Source: Engraulis encrasicolus (Eukaryota > Chordata > Actinopteri > Clupeiformes > Engraulidae). From it: a DNA stretch of 64,000 bases. Shown here one piece after another: positions 17,491-35,864 of this stretch. Position 1 is the stretch's first letter. The number at the start of each line of letters is the position of its first letter. The position numbers and the translations under genes are program-made. The stretch is from assembly GCF_034702125.1 (NCBI RefSeq), contig NC_085867.1:41821483-41885482 (forward strand). The letters run 5' to 3'. The notes beneath the pieces are model-generated. The model worked only from the letters and a program-made list of their open reading frames with translations. It had not been told where the DNA came from and ran no database searches.

Positions 17491-20190
17491 AGAAGTAGTT
17501 ATAGTAAATCATTGAGAAGGGCTGTGTGAAGCCTAACTGGAAATAGCAGACCGACAATGCTGTGGGAGCACAACAAACATTGAAGTGGGCACAGGCAGGG
17601 TTAGTAGGCGGGGTAATAAGGCAGATACAGTCACTTCATCCTTTACACAATATGCCCTGCTTGGAGAGGCGCTGCTGATTCGTGACTTTTCGTTTTCCAG
17701 TCATGGATACCTGTGGGATTCCTACTGCACATGGTTCATGTCTGGGACCTTCATTTTCTGATTTATCATCTGAAATATTTATCAACAATTAGACATGTCT
17801 TGTCTTGGACTCGGGCAAGTGTGTGTAAAGGGTCATTTTCAGCAGATAAAATTCACCAAATTCCTTTTTTTTCCTGAACTGACAAATTAACAGCACTGCT
17901 GGTAATGCAGCCGGCCCCAGACTTGTAGCTAGGAAATAAACTAGAAATATCAAAAAAGAAGCAAATGTCTAACTCATTACGAAATTGCTGCAGGTGTATC
18001 TTGAGAACAAGTTTGCCTTTTTTGCTCGCTATTTACAGTTGATGCTCCTGATATGCCTGCTGACATCAACCTCCAGATTACTGACTAGCAATGTGATTCT
18101 GATATGAAGCAGAAATTTTCAACATTTCACAATTACATTACCGGCCGTGGCCCACTTGAGATCAAATTAGCCCTTTTTTGCACAGCCATAGACAACCCTA
18201 CTCGTGTTGTACCAGGGCTCAGCCATAGACAACCCTACCCGTGCTGTATCAGGGCTTTGCTGGGCTGGTGGCCCAGGCCCACAGCCCCCATGGTTGTTTT
18301 CTCACCGGGGTTGGGGTGCTACCCTGGATAGGCAGACAATTCTGATGGCATGGATCAGGGTAAAGAATATTTCTTTTACTCATTTTTAAACAGTGCTGCT
18401 GCTTATCCATTGTGAACAACTCTCTCCATAAGACCTTTATAATAAACTGATTCATTCAACCTTCATTACCATATAACAAATGTGTTTTCCTATAATATAA
18501 TTAGTTAGTAATAACATTACACCCTTTCGTTTGTGACAAAAACATTAATTTAATAGAAACACATTTTCACACAGTATTAATTAATATATTGATCTCTATC
18601 TGACAAAACATTGACAGATTTCATGCAAACAAGTAATAATCAACCGAGGGTGAGAAACCACCAACTTTCACCACCTTTGAGTTAGAAGTTATTGTCTCCA
18701 AAGATCAGACCCATTTTGGCCCATCCATTTCCAGTTTCTAGCACCCAAACCAGGACCACCAGCCCCCCTTAGCACCTTGTCCCTTTATGTGAGAAAGCCT
18801 TTATCACCTTTAGGTCCAGCACAGGTAACTAGGATCTGGTCCCTCAGTGAAAGTGGCCCTATTGGCTGTAGTTGTTAGTTAAGTTAGTTCTATGTGGCTC
18901 CTGGACTGAGCCGAGTTTGACACCCCTGCACTAGAGCTAGCTGATGATCAGACCAGCTCAACAGTGGGGGTGTGTACACACTAGGCTACCAGTAGTCCCA
19001 CAAGCACCACCACACTGGCATTGACTAGCTTGCAACTACAACGGCTCCTGAATCTTGAGGTTGTTGTGTTTGATGACACTGCGATGAACGACAGAAAGTA
19101 GTATGTATTGATAGTTTGAGAAATGCAAACTGACCATCACCTACAGGGAAACTGCCTCCAATGTACCACTACTGAGCCCACTTCAACTCAGTTGGTTAGC
19201 AATGACACATCAGCCAAGCTAACTATTTGGCACGACAAAATAGAGATTACAACTAGTACTTCTTGCAATCTCACAAATACATTGTAAATATGCTAAACAT
19301 TTGGCAGTGAAGTCCGTTGTTGTGATGGTAGTGTCTCAGTGACGTGACATTAACACATCTAGCCATCACAACTAGCTGAATTTGTTAGCAAGGTGCTCAT
19401 CAGCCGTCTAGGTCGTAATTCGTTAAGCGAATGACAAGCATCAACAAATGTGTACCTCACCAAATGCATTGCTTTCAGACCCTGATGATGTCGTGGTAGT
19501 AAACACCTTCAAAGTTGTCCATTTAAACTTAGCATGAGCGCATGCTAATGGGAACAGCTAGCCTGCTAACTCTGCTCAGCAACAGCAACAGCAACTGCAT
19601 TCAGTTATTTTGACACTGCATTACCTGATAAACTGCTGCTTGTGTCAAACCTGGCAGTTACACCAGTCACCTGACACTGTTCCTGTGGTGTCTTGTACTG
19701 TCGCCCAGCAGAATATGTTTTTGCCGTTTAGGAAAATCTTGAAAGACTTGCTGTAGAAGTATCTAGCTCTCATCCACCATATTTCCACGTCGCCACTCGT
19801 CGTACTTGCGTATCGTGACGTCACCACCAACAGGATCTTGATGACAGGTGGGTTAACCCTCTGTGGTTGGACCTGTTTCCAATGTTTACAGAGCTTCACT
19901 TGTCTAATAAATCGATTCATCATAGCTATCTCTTTACAGTATACGATACAAAGACTGTAAGTAATCGACAAAGATAACCTAATATCATGCAATAGCAATG
20001 TTATGCACATAATGTCTATTATGAGTGTTCCATTCCATGTAGGCTATAGGCTATTTGGTATGGTAACAGCAGGGATGTAAGAATAAGAAGATATAAGAAT
20101 ATGAAGCAAGCTGTCTTCAAGTATAGAGCTCTATATCCCAAGGGTGCAAGACATTTATCCTGGTTATTATTCACTCCTCCACACATTTTC
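17491..20190. other. DYM 5' region and intergenic DNA
   Basis: Mostly unique-looking AT-rich sequence. Around 18130-18340 is a locally duplicated phrase (AGCCATAGACAACCCTAC twice), and GAGTTTGACACCCCTGC near 18914 is a worn hAT-like end. Apart from the candidate DYM first exon, nothing coding was recognised. Confidence 0.5.
19623..19720 (-). promoter_or_regulatory. Candidate DYM non-coding first exon and promoter
   Basis: On the minus strand a TATCAG|GTAATG donor occurs at about 19623. The sequence upstream of it is unique-looking and contains a TGACGTCAC CRE-like site on the plus strand near 19816. Because the first coding exon has an acceptor at 17160, an upstream non-coding exon must exist, and this is the best candidate seen. 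The 5' boundary is not determinable; GAG|GTACAC near 19455 is an alternative donor. Confidence 0.3.
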
Positions 20191-20496
20191 TGTCTTACAG
20201 TGACTGGACCCACCTGGGAAACTCCCATTGTCATTGTGACATAGCACTCCACAGCACACAGTGCTAACTGCACACAACGAAATTGCATTTATACCTCAGT
20301 CACCGGTGCAAGGGGACAGCCCGAACAGTGCCCCAAGGGAGCAGTGAGGGCCAGACAGTACCATGTCAGGGTACCTCAGACATAGAGGAGGATGCAGGGG
20401 GGCACTGGTTAATTACTCCACCAAGCAGGTGGATAGGGAGTCAAACCAGCAACCTTTGGAGAGTCTAATGCCCTAACAGCTTACCCATGACTCTTT
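20190..20496 (-). mobile_element. tRNA-derived SINE, minus orientation
   Basis: The minus-strand B box GGTTTGACTCC maps to 20438-20448, and the body resembles the 10578-10835 copy (TGTGACACAGCACTCCACAG-type region, GCATAAATG..AATTTCGTTGTG). Confidence 0.7.
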
Positions 20497-20507
20497 AATC
20501 ATTAATT

Positions 20508-21031
20508 ACCTCCGCCAAGGAGTTAATGTTTTTGGTAGTGTTGGTTTGTCTGTTTGTTTGTTTGTTTGTTTGTCTGTTTGCCAGCAGCATAACTCATTAA
20601 CTAATCAACAGATGTGGACGAAACTTTCTGGAGTTGCTGATAATGACCCAAGGAACAAGTGATTCAATTCTGGTGGTGATCCGGATCGCGAACCAGACCC
20701 AGGTCTTTTTAAAAGATTCTGTCAGCAGGATAACTCAAAAACGAATCAACGGATTTGGACAACATTTTGTGGAGTTGTTAGTAATGACCCAATGAACAAG
20801 TGATTAAATTCTGGTGGTGATAAGGATCACGAACCAGAACCAGGATCTTTTTAAAGATTTTTCCCCATTGCTGACCTATAAATCTAGACGCCCCCAGTGA
20901 CCAGAAATTGAATTGCGGAAACTCCACAAAAAGAAGGCAGAAAGACTTAGTTAGGAGGGTGTAACATAGTCAAATGTTCTATCAAGCAGCTTCCTTGGCG
21001 GAGGTCTGCGCTCTCTGAGTGCTTCTAGTTT
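20508..21031 (+). mobile_element. Dispersed fish repeat, CTCCGCCAAGGAG...CTTCTAGTT type
   Basis: The two internal half-repeats (AATGACCCAAGGAACAAGTG and AATGACCCAATGAACAAGTG) and the ends match the 1901-2995 element without its minisatellite expansion. About 520 bp. Confidence 0.7.
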
Positions 21032-21240
21032 ATTTATGGAATCAGGCGTGTAGTCAGCCTACGGTCCCAGGCTCAAAGGGGCACAGGTAACGAGGGGTCA
21101 GGCCAAATTACTTCCAATGACCACAGCCTAGTCCACTTCCCCAAAGGAGAGTAATGTGTAATGTACGTGTATGCCCCAATATCCCTCATAGCCCCCTTTG
21201 TAGTGGTCCAAAGCCATTTTCCATTTCTTAATTACTGTGT

Positions 21241-21252
21241 GCGTGTGCGTGC

Positions 21253-21285
<33 letters not shown>
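21241..21285 (+). repeat. (GT)n microsatellite
   Basis: About 20 units with CG interruptions at the start. Confidence 0.9.
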
Positions 21286-21286
<1 letters not shown>

Positions 21287-22084
21287 AGGCCTGCTCATTC
21301 GGCTCTGTGTTGGCCACTAGCTCCTTATGGTCAATGAGTGTTAGTGCAGTCTCGGGGTTGTCGAGTCACAGCAGGTTGATGGAGATGCACTGCTCTGGGA
21401 GTCGCCGGTGGAGCAGGAACAGGGCAAGCCCCACCACCCGTCAGCCCGGCCACAGCAACCATCCCCATGACAATGGCCACCACTCCCAGAGTAACTCTGG
21501 GGAGGTTCCTGCATTACATCTGCCACTGAGAGATAATAATGGGATAGATTCCATACAGAAAATATACAAATACCTCTTACACAATTATTCATGACTATAC
21601 TATACTCACATGGCACATACTATACAAGTGGCCCATTGCAATGGGGAATTATTCAAATGGGGAATGATCCATTTCCTTATGTATACAAGTAAGGCAGATG
21701 TAGACCTACACATTCCATACTGCAAATGTATACATGGAATGTGTATGAGTGTTTAAGGCCTGTACAATAAAAGTGGCCCCTTTCTTGCATAAGATTATAG
21801 GCTACAATATTTTATTTTTTAAAAAGCTGTAGGGTATATTGGCATGTATTTTGTATGGAATTGGGTGAACCTGGAAATCTTGAGTATACCATTTTCGATT
21901 GAAACACTGCAAGCTATGGAGTCCCCAGTATATAGAAACTGCCGGATGCTAATTTGTAAATGTTGAGCAATTTGTTTTATTAGCAAGCATAAATTAAATA
22001 AATGGTTACAGTCCCAGGAGCCGTATGGAGTTCTGTGCCTTGCTCAAGGGCACTTCAGCAATAGAGTGAGATAGGGAGTCTTAA

Positions 22085-22407
22085 AGGGACACTGTGTGAG
22101 ATTTTTAGTTGTTTATTTCCAGAATTCATGCTTCCCATTCATTAATGTTACCTTTTTCATGAATACTTACCACCACCATAAAATTAAAGTACTCATTATG
22201 ACTGAAAAAAAGCACTTTTCTTACATGAAAAGGGGGATCTTCTCCATGGTCCGCCATTTTGAATTTCCAAAAATAGCCATTTTTAGCTGCAAAAATGACT
22301 CTACTTGGACCATACTAGAAAATATTAGTTTATGCAATTGACAACACAGTTTCAATGAGCAGCATAGTTGCAGTACCTTTTTTGACCATTTCCTGCACAG
22401 TGTCCCT
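22085..22407. mobile_element. TTAA-flanked MITE, copy 2 (longer)
   Basis: Same tips as 7360-7586 but inverted and 323 bp. TTAA at 22081-22084 and 22408-22411. It abuts a half copy of the 34913-35254 family (22408-22519). Confidence 0.8.
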
Positions 22408-22519
22408 TTAAAGCAAGACAGTGGCTCACATGAAAAATAAGACACCTTACCTCCTTTATAAACAGTGGCCAACGATTTTAAATGTATTAAGCCCCAAAAT
22501 AGTGGCATACCCCTTTAAC
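22408..22519. mobile_element. Half copy of the 34913-35254 palindromic MITE
   Basis: AAGCAAGACAGTGGCTCACA through AAAATAGTGGCATACCCCTTT parallels 35149-35254. The left half is missing. Confidence 0.7.
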
Positions 22520-22880
22520 AATCAGGCCATGGCAGCCCCCGAGTAGTCTATAAAAGTAGACTATAAAAGTTATCTCTCTAATGCAGATCTTCGGTGGGAA
22601 GTCACTACATGTAAAAACAACATACAACACCACACAGTTAAAAAAACACACTGTAGTTATATGAATGTATCGTTACAATAAAGGAAATGTCAAAGACATC
22701 ATCATCGAGTAATACATCCATTTGAAACATATTACTGTACTGTATTTCAACAGTTTTACAGAAGATGTATACTGCACTAATCATGGCTGCGTTTACCAAA
22801 TTCTTTTGAGAAATGCAGCGATTGGTGTTGTTTTATGCACTTTAGACAGAGATGTGTCTCTTGTATGACTGCCATATTAC

Positions 22881-23727
22881 AGTTTTTCTCGATTGGTTTG
22901 ACTAATTTCTTGAAACCGAGAGGACATTTCTATAAATTTTGGGCCATTTGGCAGATAACTGGCAAAATGTCATATACCTCCCAAAACAGCTCATTCTTGC
23001 ATCAGCACTAAACCTTCTCCCACATAAATAGTCAGTACCATAAAAATGGCATATATCCTTCTCAATTGGTGTGGCTCATTTGCATTCATTTAGTCATTCT
23101 GTCAAAATAAATTGGATGGTTCAGCATATCGCCATGAATCCTCATCATTTGCTCATATCACTCCAAAAACAGTTTACCTGTGTGTCGAAACAAAATTCCT
23201 TCCACAGAATGCCGTTTGAAAAAAATGTCAAGAAATTAGCCAAATAACAGAGGAAACTGTAGTATACACGGTTGTAAAATTATTTTCTACAAACTAGTAA
23301 AGTTACAATACCATCTGGCCTGTTGAACACTGTCATGAATTTACTGTTTACACTGTTTACTGTTTTGACAATTGTGTAGACTACTTTGCATATGATGACT
23401 CACACAATGAAATCATGCTGACATGTTTTGGAGAGGGCAACCATTAGACTGAGAATTGTCTAATTCGTTTAGATAAGACAGGTCAATTTATTTGGAAAAT
23501 GTGCTAAATGTATGCTCAATGTGTCAACTGTAGGGTACTTGTATATAGCCATCTGCCGAGATGTACTAAACATTTGAGAGATCTACAAAGCATTTGAAAT
23601 GTGATGAAAGCAATGAAAAATGCCATTCTGTTGTGGGAAATTGTAAGTTGGTTTGGAGATTTGTCCGAGTTGTTTTGAGAATGTCATCTCAGTTTTGAGA
23701 AATTAGCCAAACCAATCGAGAAAAACT
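22881..23727. mobile_element. Non-autonomous DNA element with AGTTTTTCTCGATTGGTTTG ends
   Basis: Inverted ends of about 33 nt (22881-22916, 23695-23727). An internal AAGAAATTAGCCAAATAACAG near 23231 repeats the subterminal motif. 847 bp, no transposase. Target duplication not clear (possibly TA). Confidence 0.65.
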
Positions 23728-24070
23728 AATTCCTACCATACCTAGAAGGTATTTTAGAGGTGAGTACACATGTGGCTCGTTTCCACTGCCAGTGTTCTAC
23801 CCCGTACAGCTTGACAGAGCACGACTCGGCCACCACTTTTTACTTTTTGATTGCGCACAACACAGCTCAACTCAGCTCAAAAACCAGGTTGTCGGCTGAA
23901 GCGAGCTGAACAGTATGTACACACCCAGCTCTGATTGGTCAAGAAGCGTGACCTCACGCCCATCTCTCTCCACATTTGCTTCCTGTCCACCTCTCACACT
24001 GTCCTATCATTAATAAAGTCGTAAAAGACCAAAAAAAATGGTCTGGCTTGACAGCCCAACTCAACACAGT

Positions 24071-24365
24071 GGGTGCTTCCCAATATGTGTCCTTGCCTCC
24101 TCCACTTGTGCTTGTCTCCTCATCCCGCCTCCTGGCCTCTCCTCCGTGGAGAAAACGATAAAGTTTCCCAGCTGTCAGCCTCGCCACAACAACTTTTGAG
24201 GGACTGTTTTTCATTCACCATCCCAATTGCAAATGAGAAAAAGACTTTACAATTGAGCTTTTGCAAGATATTGAAATATAATGCTGTTGTCAGTGATGTC
24301 ATCATGACGAGAAGCAAGTGGAGGAGGCAAGTGGAGGAGGCAAGGTCACATATTGGGATGCACCC
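24071..24365. mobile_element. MITE with 38-bp inverted ends
   Basis: GGGTGCTTCCCAATATGTG.. on the left and the same with two mismatches inverted on the right, extending through CTTGCCTCCTCCACTTG. 295 bp. Confidence 0.75.
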
Positions 24366-25020
24366 ATGGTGACGCGGCACAGCCGGGTTTATGTGGAAAA
24401 ACGGCATTGGTCCCATGTCTGCTTGAATTGTGCCTCTATCCAGGCCCTGGTATGGAGAGGCAGGACGACTGAGGTCCCGTGCAAACCCCTGTGGAGAGGC
24501 TTTGAGTTGAGGAAAGCTGACCTTGCAATGATACATGCTAAGGAGTAATATTACCAGAATCAAAGAATGTCTGCAAGAACTTGAAAAGCATAAAACTCAA
24601 TTATTAAAAAAAATTGGAGAGGTGTAAAATAACCATGTCTTAAAATGGAATTTGATGCTACAGCAGCCGGTCGCTGGTACTTTGAGCCAGAACACGGTCG
24701 GTTCTACTCAACTTGGTGCCCTAGGCGAGCACCCCCTTCCCTTTTTGTGCATTTAGACATTGTCATGGCTTCTGGGTCACATGCCAGCTCGATGTCTGAG
24801 AGTTTATGAACCCCCCCCCCCCCCCTTAGTATTTAAAGATTAAAAAGACTATTGCCCCCCCAATTGCAAACAAAGCATTGCCCCCTCTCAGCTGTGTCCT
24901 TCTCAATGCCCCCCAAGGGATCGCTATAACAACCCCTGGGGAGCTTTAGAATTGATTGAGAAACACTATTCTAGACTAACCCCGGTCCCAGAGATGGCAA
25001 CTTGGCCAAGCCCAGATATA

Positions 25021-26638
<1,618 letters not shown>

Positions 26639-26817
26639 TATATGATGTTTTGAGTTTGGCATCTCCTGCAGACGCCCCCCACACACTGAAGGTAAACAAA
26701 CACACAGACTGGGTCACTGCAATACATGGCCGACCCCCCTCTGGGTGACCAGGTAATGATGGGGCTTCTTACTGAGCATCTAAACAGAATACACAGGAAC
26801 TGCAAATTACTGATGCC

Positions 26818-27640
26818 TTTATTGTCAAATTACAAAAAACAAGGTAATCACGTGCCTCTTAACATTCTGACATAAAAAAGGTAAGCTGTAATGCGTCTCA
26901 GGAAAAAAAAAATGAAGATGGGTGACAGACCCAGTCGAAGTTAGCAGGGTAAATCATCAACCTCAGATCAACAAGGAGCCATTTTCTTGTGGTACCACAA
27001 TGCTATCAAGGTGCTCTCTACAGATGATTTTTTTTAAAAATTGTATGGTTACTTTGTCCAAATGAAAAATAGTTAATTTGTGCAAAAAAAGGTATACATA
27101 CTAGTATAGCTCTCCCATGTTCTATTTAACCACAATCCAAACACTTTAAACCACCAGGAAAGTCTGGTGCCCTGGAGTTTTGAAATGTTGCCATTTTAGC
27201 CTAATATACCTTTTGGGAAGCTATATTAGAATGCATAAACTCTTCTCTCTAGAGTCTTTTGCCTTAGTGAGGTTACACGTTCAATCTTAGAGTAAAAACA
27301 CTCCTACGCAGACCTTACGTATGTGATGTCTGTAAAACCAAATAGAGGTGGATAATTTGTCAAATGAAAGAACCACAATTTTGAGTACATTTGGTTAAAA
27401 TACATCTCACATGAAACAGAACTTAATAAATTAGTGGGGGAAAAAATCCATGTCCTTTCATTTCAATGTTGATTGCAATCATAATTCTGTATAATGACTT
27501 ATCTTACTTATTACATTTCCCACACACCTAAAGACAAACACCCAAAAATTAAGACTTGACATAAACATAAAGTCCTACTTACATTTTTACACTCATTCTA
27601 AATAATCTCATTATATAATTTCACATGTCACAGGGAAACG
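26818..27640 (-). other. c18orf32 3' UTR with AATAAA signal
   Basis: About 820 nt of AT-rich sequence without repeats follow the stop codon. A minus-strand AATAAA (plus-strand TTTATT at 26818-26823) is the best poly(A) signal. Other TTTATT-like sites nearer the stop could also be used. The downstream Tc1 element starts about 180 nt further on. Confidence 0.5.
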
Positions 27641-31348
<3,708 letters not shown>

Positions 31349-31829
31349 TTATGACAGTGAATGTGATTACACTCAGGATCAGAAGTTACTTGTGTGTTAT
31401 GATCAGCAAACGCGTACCACCACCATACACCAATGGGCAGGAACATGTTTCAGCACAGCAGCTGATTCAGCACAACCCATTGACATATCACCACCACTAT
31501 TAAACTACACTGTTGTTACTGCGTCACGTTTTATTGATTTATATCCCCAAAAGACTTTGCAAAGCAGCGGCTATTCTTCCTGGAACTACCTCAATACAAT
31601 ACCTGTTAGGAGAAAAGGTAATACTTATTTGATCTGAGCCTAGAAAGGTATTCATCACACCAGCTCACAGAGCCGACGTAGCAATAGGGTTATGAAAACT
31701 AGCAGAGAGCTATGACTTCCCAGCTATCTTCCCAGTGTTTACAACATGCGTGTCATGGTGTCACGTTGATTTACAGTGTTGTAGCGTAAATATACAACAT
31801 CTTACAACAGTCAATCATGTTAAATTTAC

Positions 31830-31960
31830 CTCGAAATGAGAATCTAGAACAACTGTGTGCTCAATTCAGGAATGTTCTGGATGGAAAGCCTTAACGCATC
31901 AGGCAAAACCAGGAACCAGCTACAGGATATTACGTAGATGGACACGCACTCTTGTTATTT
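31830..31960 (-). promoter_or_regulatory. Candidate c18orf32 non-coding first exon
   Basis: A minus-strand TTCGAG|GTAAAT donor at 31830/31829 matches the need for an upstream exon to join the acceptor at 31305. Only the donor is supported; the transcription start is a guess. Confidence 0.35.
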
Positions 31961-32599
31961 CCGTGTGTCGCCACCTTTTGGTTGAGTTGATTAATGAACC
32001 GTGCTGTTCGATGTTCTCTTCTCAGAGGTGCACTCACTGGTAGAAAGCAACGTTGTTGTGATTTTTTTTCTCTCTGAAATATGGGTCATATAGTGAAAGC
32101 GCATAATGAATGTAAGGGGACATTTAACGTACACAATATTGAGAATATGAATCAATACAGTTGCCGTTGTACACTGCAGTTTCAGGGTCTCCACCAGTAG
32201 ATGGCGTGCTGTCCCTATGCAAGACCAAATGAATGCTGCTGAATTATCTCAGCATTTGCCATATGGAATGATTCTAAAAGTAAAGACACGCTTGTGTCAT
32301 TCATGCACTGCTACGCTGCACTGCAAATATTAATGCAATATAACTATATAGCCTAAATGTATGTGAATGTGCGGCAGGTAGATTAAGGACTGTTGTGGCA
32401 GCGCTGCTTATTAATACCATTTGAGCTGAGCCATATTATGCAACAAGCGGCATAATGCTGCAAAAGACTATGATGGGACATCTCACATCTCGTGGAAAGG
32501 GAAAGCATTAGCGCACCAGCCTATCGATGGATATTAGCTTCCCACTCAGACGAGTCAGTGGTTGAAGGTGGTGGGGATTTTCCAGATTTTCGCTGAAAG

Positions 32600-32803
32600 C
32601 ATCCAATCAGCAAATCGCTTTTTACTGTCCGTCTGTCAGCCGCACCCTAGAAGAGGGTAAAGATGGGCGGAGCTTCGTGAGGACCACGAACTAGAGATCC
32701 TTTGAAAACAGTGGGGTTGTGGACAAAAATATCTGCTAAGGGGACCGTTCTGATCGACGGGTGTCTGATTCTTTTACAACATCAACTGTACCGAAGAATA
32801 AGG
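32600..32803 (+). promoter_or_regulatory. add1: Probable ADD1 promoter and non-coding exon 1
   Basis: A CCAAT box (32603-32607) and a GC box GGGCGG (32665-32670) precede a TA-free stretch ending in a strong donor, AAGG|GTAAGG, after 32803. The first ADD1 coding exon has a clear acceptor 14 nt before its ATG, so a 5' non-coding exon must exist upstream, and this is the best candidate. c18orf32 begins divergently within about 0.7-1 kb, suggesting a shared promoter region. Confidence 0.5.
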
Positions 32804-34912
32804 GTAAGGAACATGTAATGCAGATATAACTAAGACATGTGGCATAGAACTTCCGATATGTTTATTATTTAAATTCCTGGCTTTGCACAATGTAACGAAT
32901 GTGCTTGCTAGCGTAGCTACAATGTATCCTGTAGTTCTTAGCGGGGCGAATGGAGGGGCGTGCGTGCTCAACAAACTATCTCTCACGCCTTTTAATGCTG
33001 TATCATCACAACAACAACCGAAGGGCACTCTTTTTGGTGGCAGTATTTTGTTGTAGGGTAGGGTGCATTCCATGTCGGTGACTAGCATGTTTTGGATACT
33101 GTGGACTGTCGAGCCGCATAGAATACACGAAGGCCAAGGCTTTTAACAAAGTCAAGTGAATCGGCGTGTGTATGCCCTTCAAGATTGGACTCCAGTTCTA
33201 GTTCTACTCCAGTAGTCATATTACACACCTGTCAATTGCACAGTTCATCACATTGTCCATTCGGCATTGCTTCTCTCTCTGTATGCCAGTGAATGGTGTC
33301 ACGCCTACTGATACATGCGACTTGCCATGGGTCATACGACCACATATGGTCGATTGGAGTGTCGGTGAAAAAATAATGCATTGGGTTTATTTTTGTTCTT
33401 GTATAGCCACATATATCTCGAAAACCACGAAATGCCTTTTCTGATCACTGCAGTCATTGTCACATGGTTGTGTGCTGTGGAAACAGTGAGACTATACGTT
33501 ATTATTTTGCTTTCATAGGCCCGTAGGCTTGGCCTACCACCGACCCAGGGGGTCAGAAGGAAGGGAGTTGGTCAGTTTATGTGATGCGAGGAAACAAATG
33601 CATGCTAGCTGTGGTGCATGTTTCTAGAAGACTGTAGTAAAACCACTCTCATGCTTGTATTGGAATACCTTGACAACTGAGAGAAAAAGAAAAGAGCAAT
33701 AAAGGAAAAAAACAGCAACATAAATTAGGATTAATACTAATTATGTTAGTCCATTTAGTTCATACATTACCATACAATACCATGAAAGCTGTGAGAGACC
33801 GGTCACAACACGAGTGCCTCTCAGCATACCTATGTCGTTTATTATTTAAGAATTACATGTATTGGTGGGCACTCCATTTTTAACATACAATATTTAGTCT
33901 CCCACAGCCCTTGTCACCATATTGCTGTCTTCTTCTGGCTTTCAGGGTTTTCCCTGTGTTGTCTCTGCTCGTCATCCCTCAACACTCACCCACCCAATCC
34001 CCCAAGAGATAAAAATCCAATCCATTTTTTGTACTACTTATGTAGGTCAACAACGGGCCAACGGCCATTAAGTAAGTTGCAGCAAACATGCTAGCTGTGG
34101 TGCATGTTTCTAGAAGACAGTAGTAAAGGAAATGTACTTCGATAATTTGACGTGACACTCTCTCGCTCTCACGCTAGCTTGTTTTTATTTTGATTGATCC
34201 CCAGGATTCATCTCCCAACCCTCTCATAGAATAGATTGTGCTTTATTGTCACCATTCACACGTGCAACTTACACTATGCACATTCACAATGAAATTGAAA
34301 TCACTCAGTTCAGAGTACAGACTTTGAAATTATACTGTTCAACCCAGATGACAGTGGGCTCAGTTCAGAGTCACACTTAAGAAGAAAGACACAACCATAG
34401 CACTTACCATCTGTAAAGACCTGACTGTATCTGAATGGCTCAGTTGTCATTTCCATAAAGGCTGACCCTGTTTCAGTGCAAGGGAATAAAACAGGCTTAA
34501 GTGGTCATTTTCACTGGAAAGGTATTAACATGCTGCTTGTCCACTGATGCGTTTCTTTTTAATCAGTCTCTGGCAGTGGCACATAGCCTTTTAGTTGTGG
34601 AAATGACCTCAGGGTGTTGTTGTCCGCAGGTTGTAATAGTGAAAGATAAGCAGATGGAACAATTCTGCTAGTAACATGATTTGACCTCCAATGAAATGTC
34701 ATTTAATGTAGTTGCTAAGCAGGTTCTAGATTATTTGTACGGCTCTATTGATCAGCCGTAATCAAGATAAACACATCATTCCGTATGGAAAATGCATTGT
34801 GATACATTCTTTTTTTGACCATATCACCCAACCGCTAAATGCTAAAGATCAACAATCATGTATCTTCGGTTACACTCATGTAAGCTTATGTCAGTAGCAT
34901 GCTATCCCTTAA

Positions 34913-35254
34913 AGGGGTATGCCACTATTGTGGGGCTTAATACAATAAAAATCGTTGGCTGGGGTATATAAAGGTGGCAGAGGGTCTTATTTTTCATGTT
35001 AAGCATTGTCTTGCTTTAAGACAAGTTAAAAGAGGGAATATGTCGCTAAGCTAGTGAAAGTCAATGAATCCGTGTAGCATTGTAGCATGCTACACGGATC
35101 CATTGACTTTCACTAGCTTAGCGACATGTTCCCTCTTTTAACTTGTCTTAAAGCAAGACAACGGCTTACATGAAAAATTTGACACTGTACCACCTTTATA
35201 AACCCCAGCCAACGATTTTAACTATATTAAGCCCCAAAATAGTGGCATACCCCT
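34913..35254. mobile_element. Palindromic TTAA-flanked MITE
   Basis: TTAA at 34909-34912 and 35255-35258, tips AGGGGTATGCCACTATTGTG and inverse. The two halves are complementary over nearly the whole 342 bp (for example GCTAAGCTAGTGAAAGTCAA and its inverse), meeting near TAGCATTGTAGCATGCTACA. piggyBac-type by target site. Confidence 0.85.
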
Positions 35255-35460
35255 TTAAGTACAGTGCATGTACATAAAGTTACCTGTAATTAAATACATT
35301 GTTACACTGTACTCAATAAATGTAACATGGACGGTAAAATGAATTGTACTGTACCCACATCTTGTCATCATCTTATCATCTTGTCATCATCACTATGAGC
35401 TGAGGTGGGATGAGCAAAATAAGAAAGTGGATAGGGATGTCTGGAGCAACCCATGCGCGA

Positions 35461-35537
35461 GCACACACACTCACTCACACACTCACTCACTCACTCACTC
35501 ACACACTCACTCACTCACTCACTCACTCACTCACTCA

Positions 35538-35580
<43 letters not shown>

Positions 35581-35590
35581 ACGCACACGC
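35461..35590 (+). repeat. (CACT)n and (CA)n microsatellite
   Basis: CACT units to about 35541, then CA and CGCA units. Confidence 0.93.
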
Positions 35591-35766
35591 ACAGAGTACA
35601 GTACAGTAATTTACATGTGAAGCATAACCCGGATTACTTCCTTCCTGCAGCCTGCAGTATACTTTAGCTTTTTAAAAAGGGGATCTTCTCTTCTGGTTTT
35701 AAGTTAGCCCCACCCAGATAAGGATCAAGACTCCTGCTCCACCCTAGACCCTACCGACTCGCATGC

Positions 35767-35770
<4 letters not shown>

Positions 35771-35858
<88 letters not shown>
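35771..35858 (+). repeat. (CA)n microsatellite
   Basis: About 43 units. Confidence 0.95.

Positions 35859-35864
<6 letters not shown>

Noticed and set aside
33540..34230. Endogenous retrovirus or LTR
   Set aside because: The repeated 40-nt phrase is too short, and no primer-binding site, polypurine tract or gag/pol homology is seen here or elsewhere in the window.
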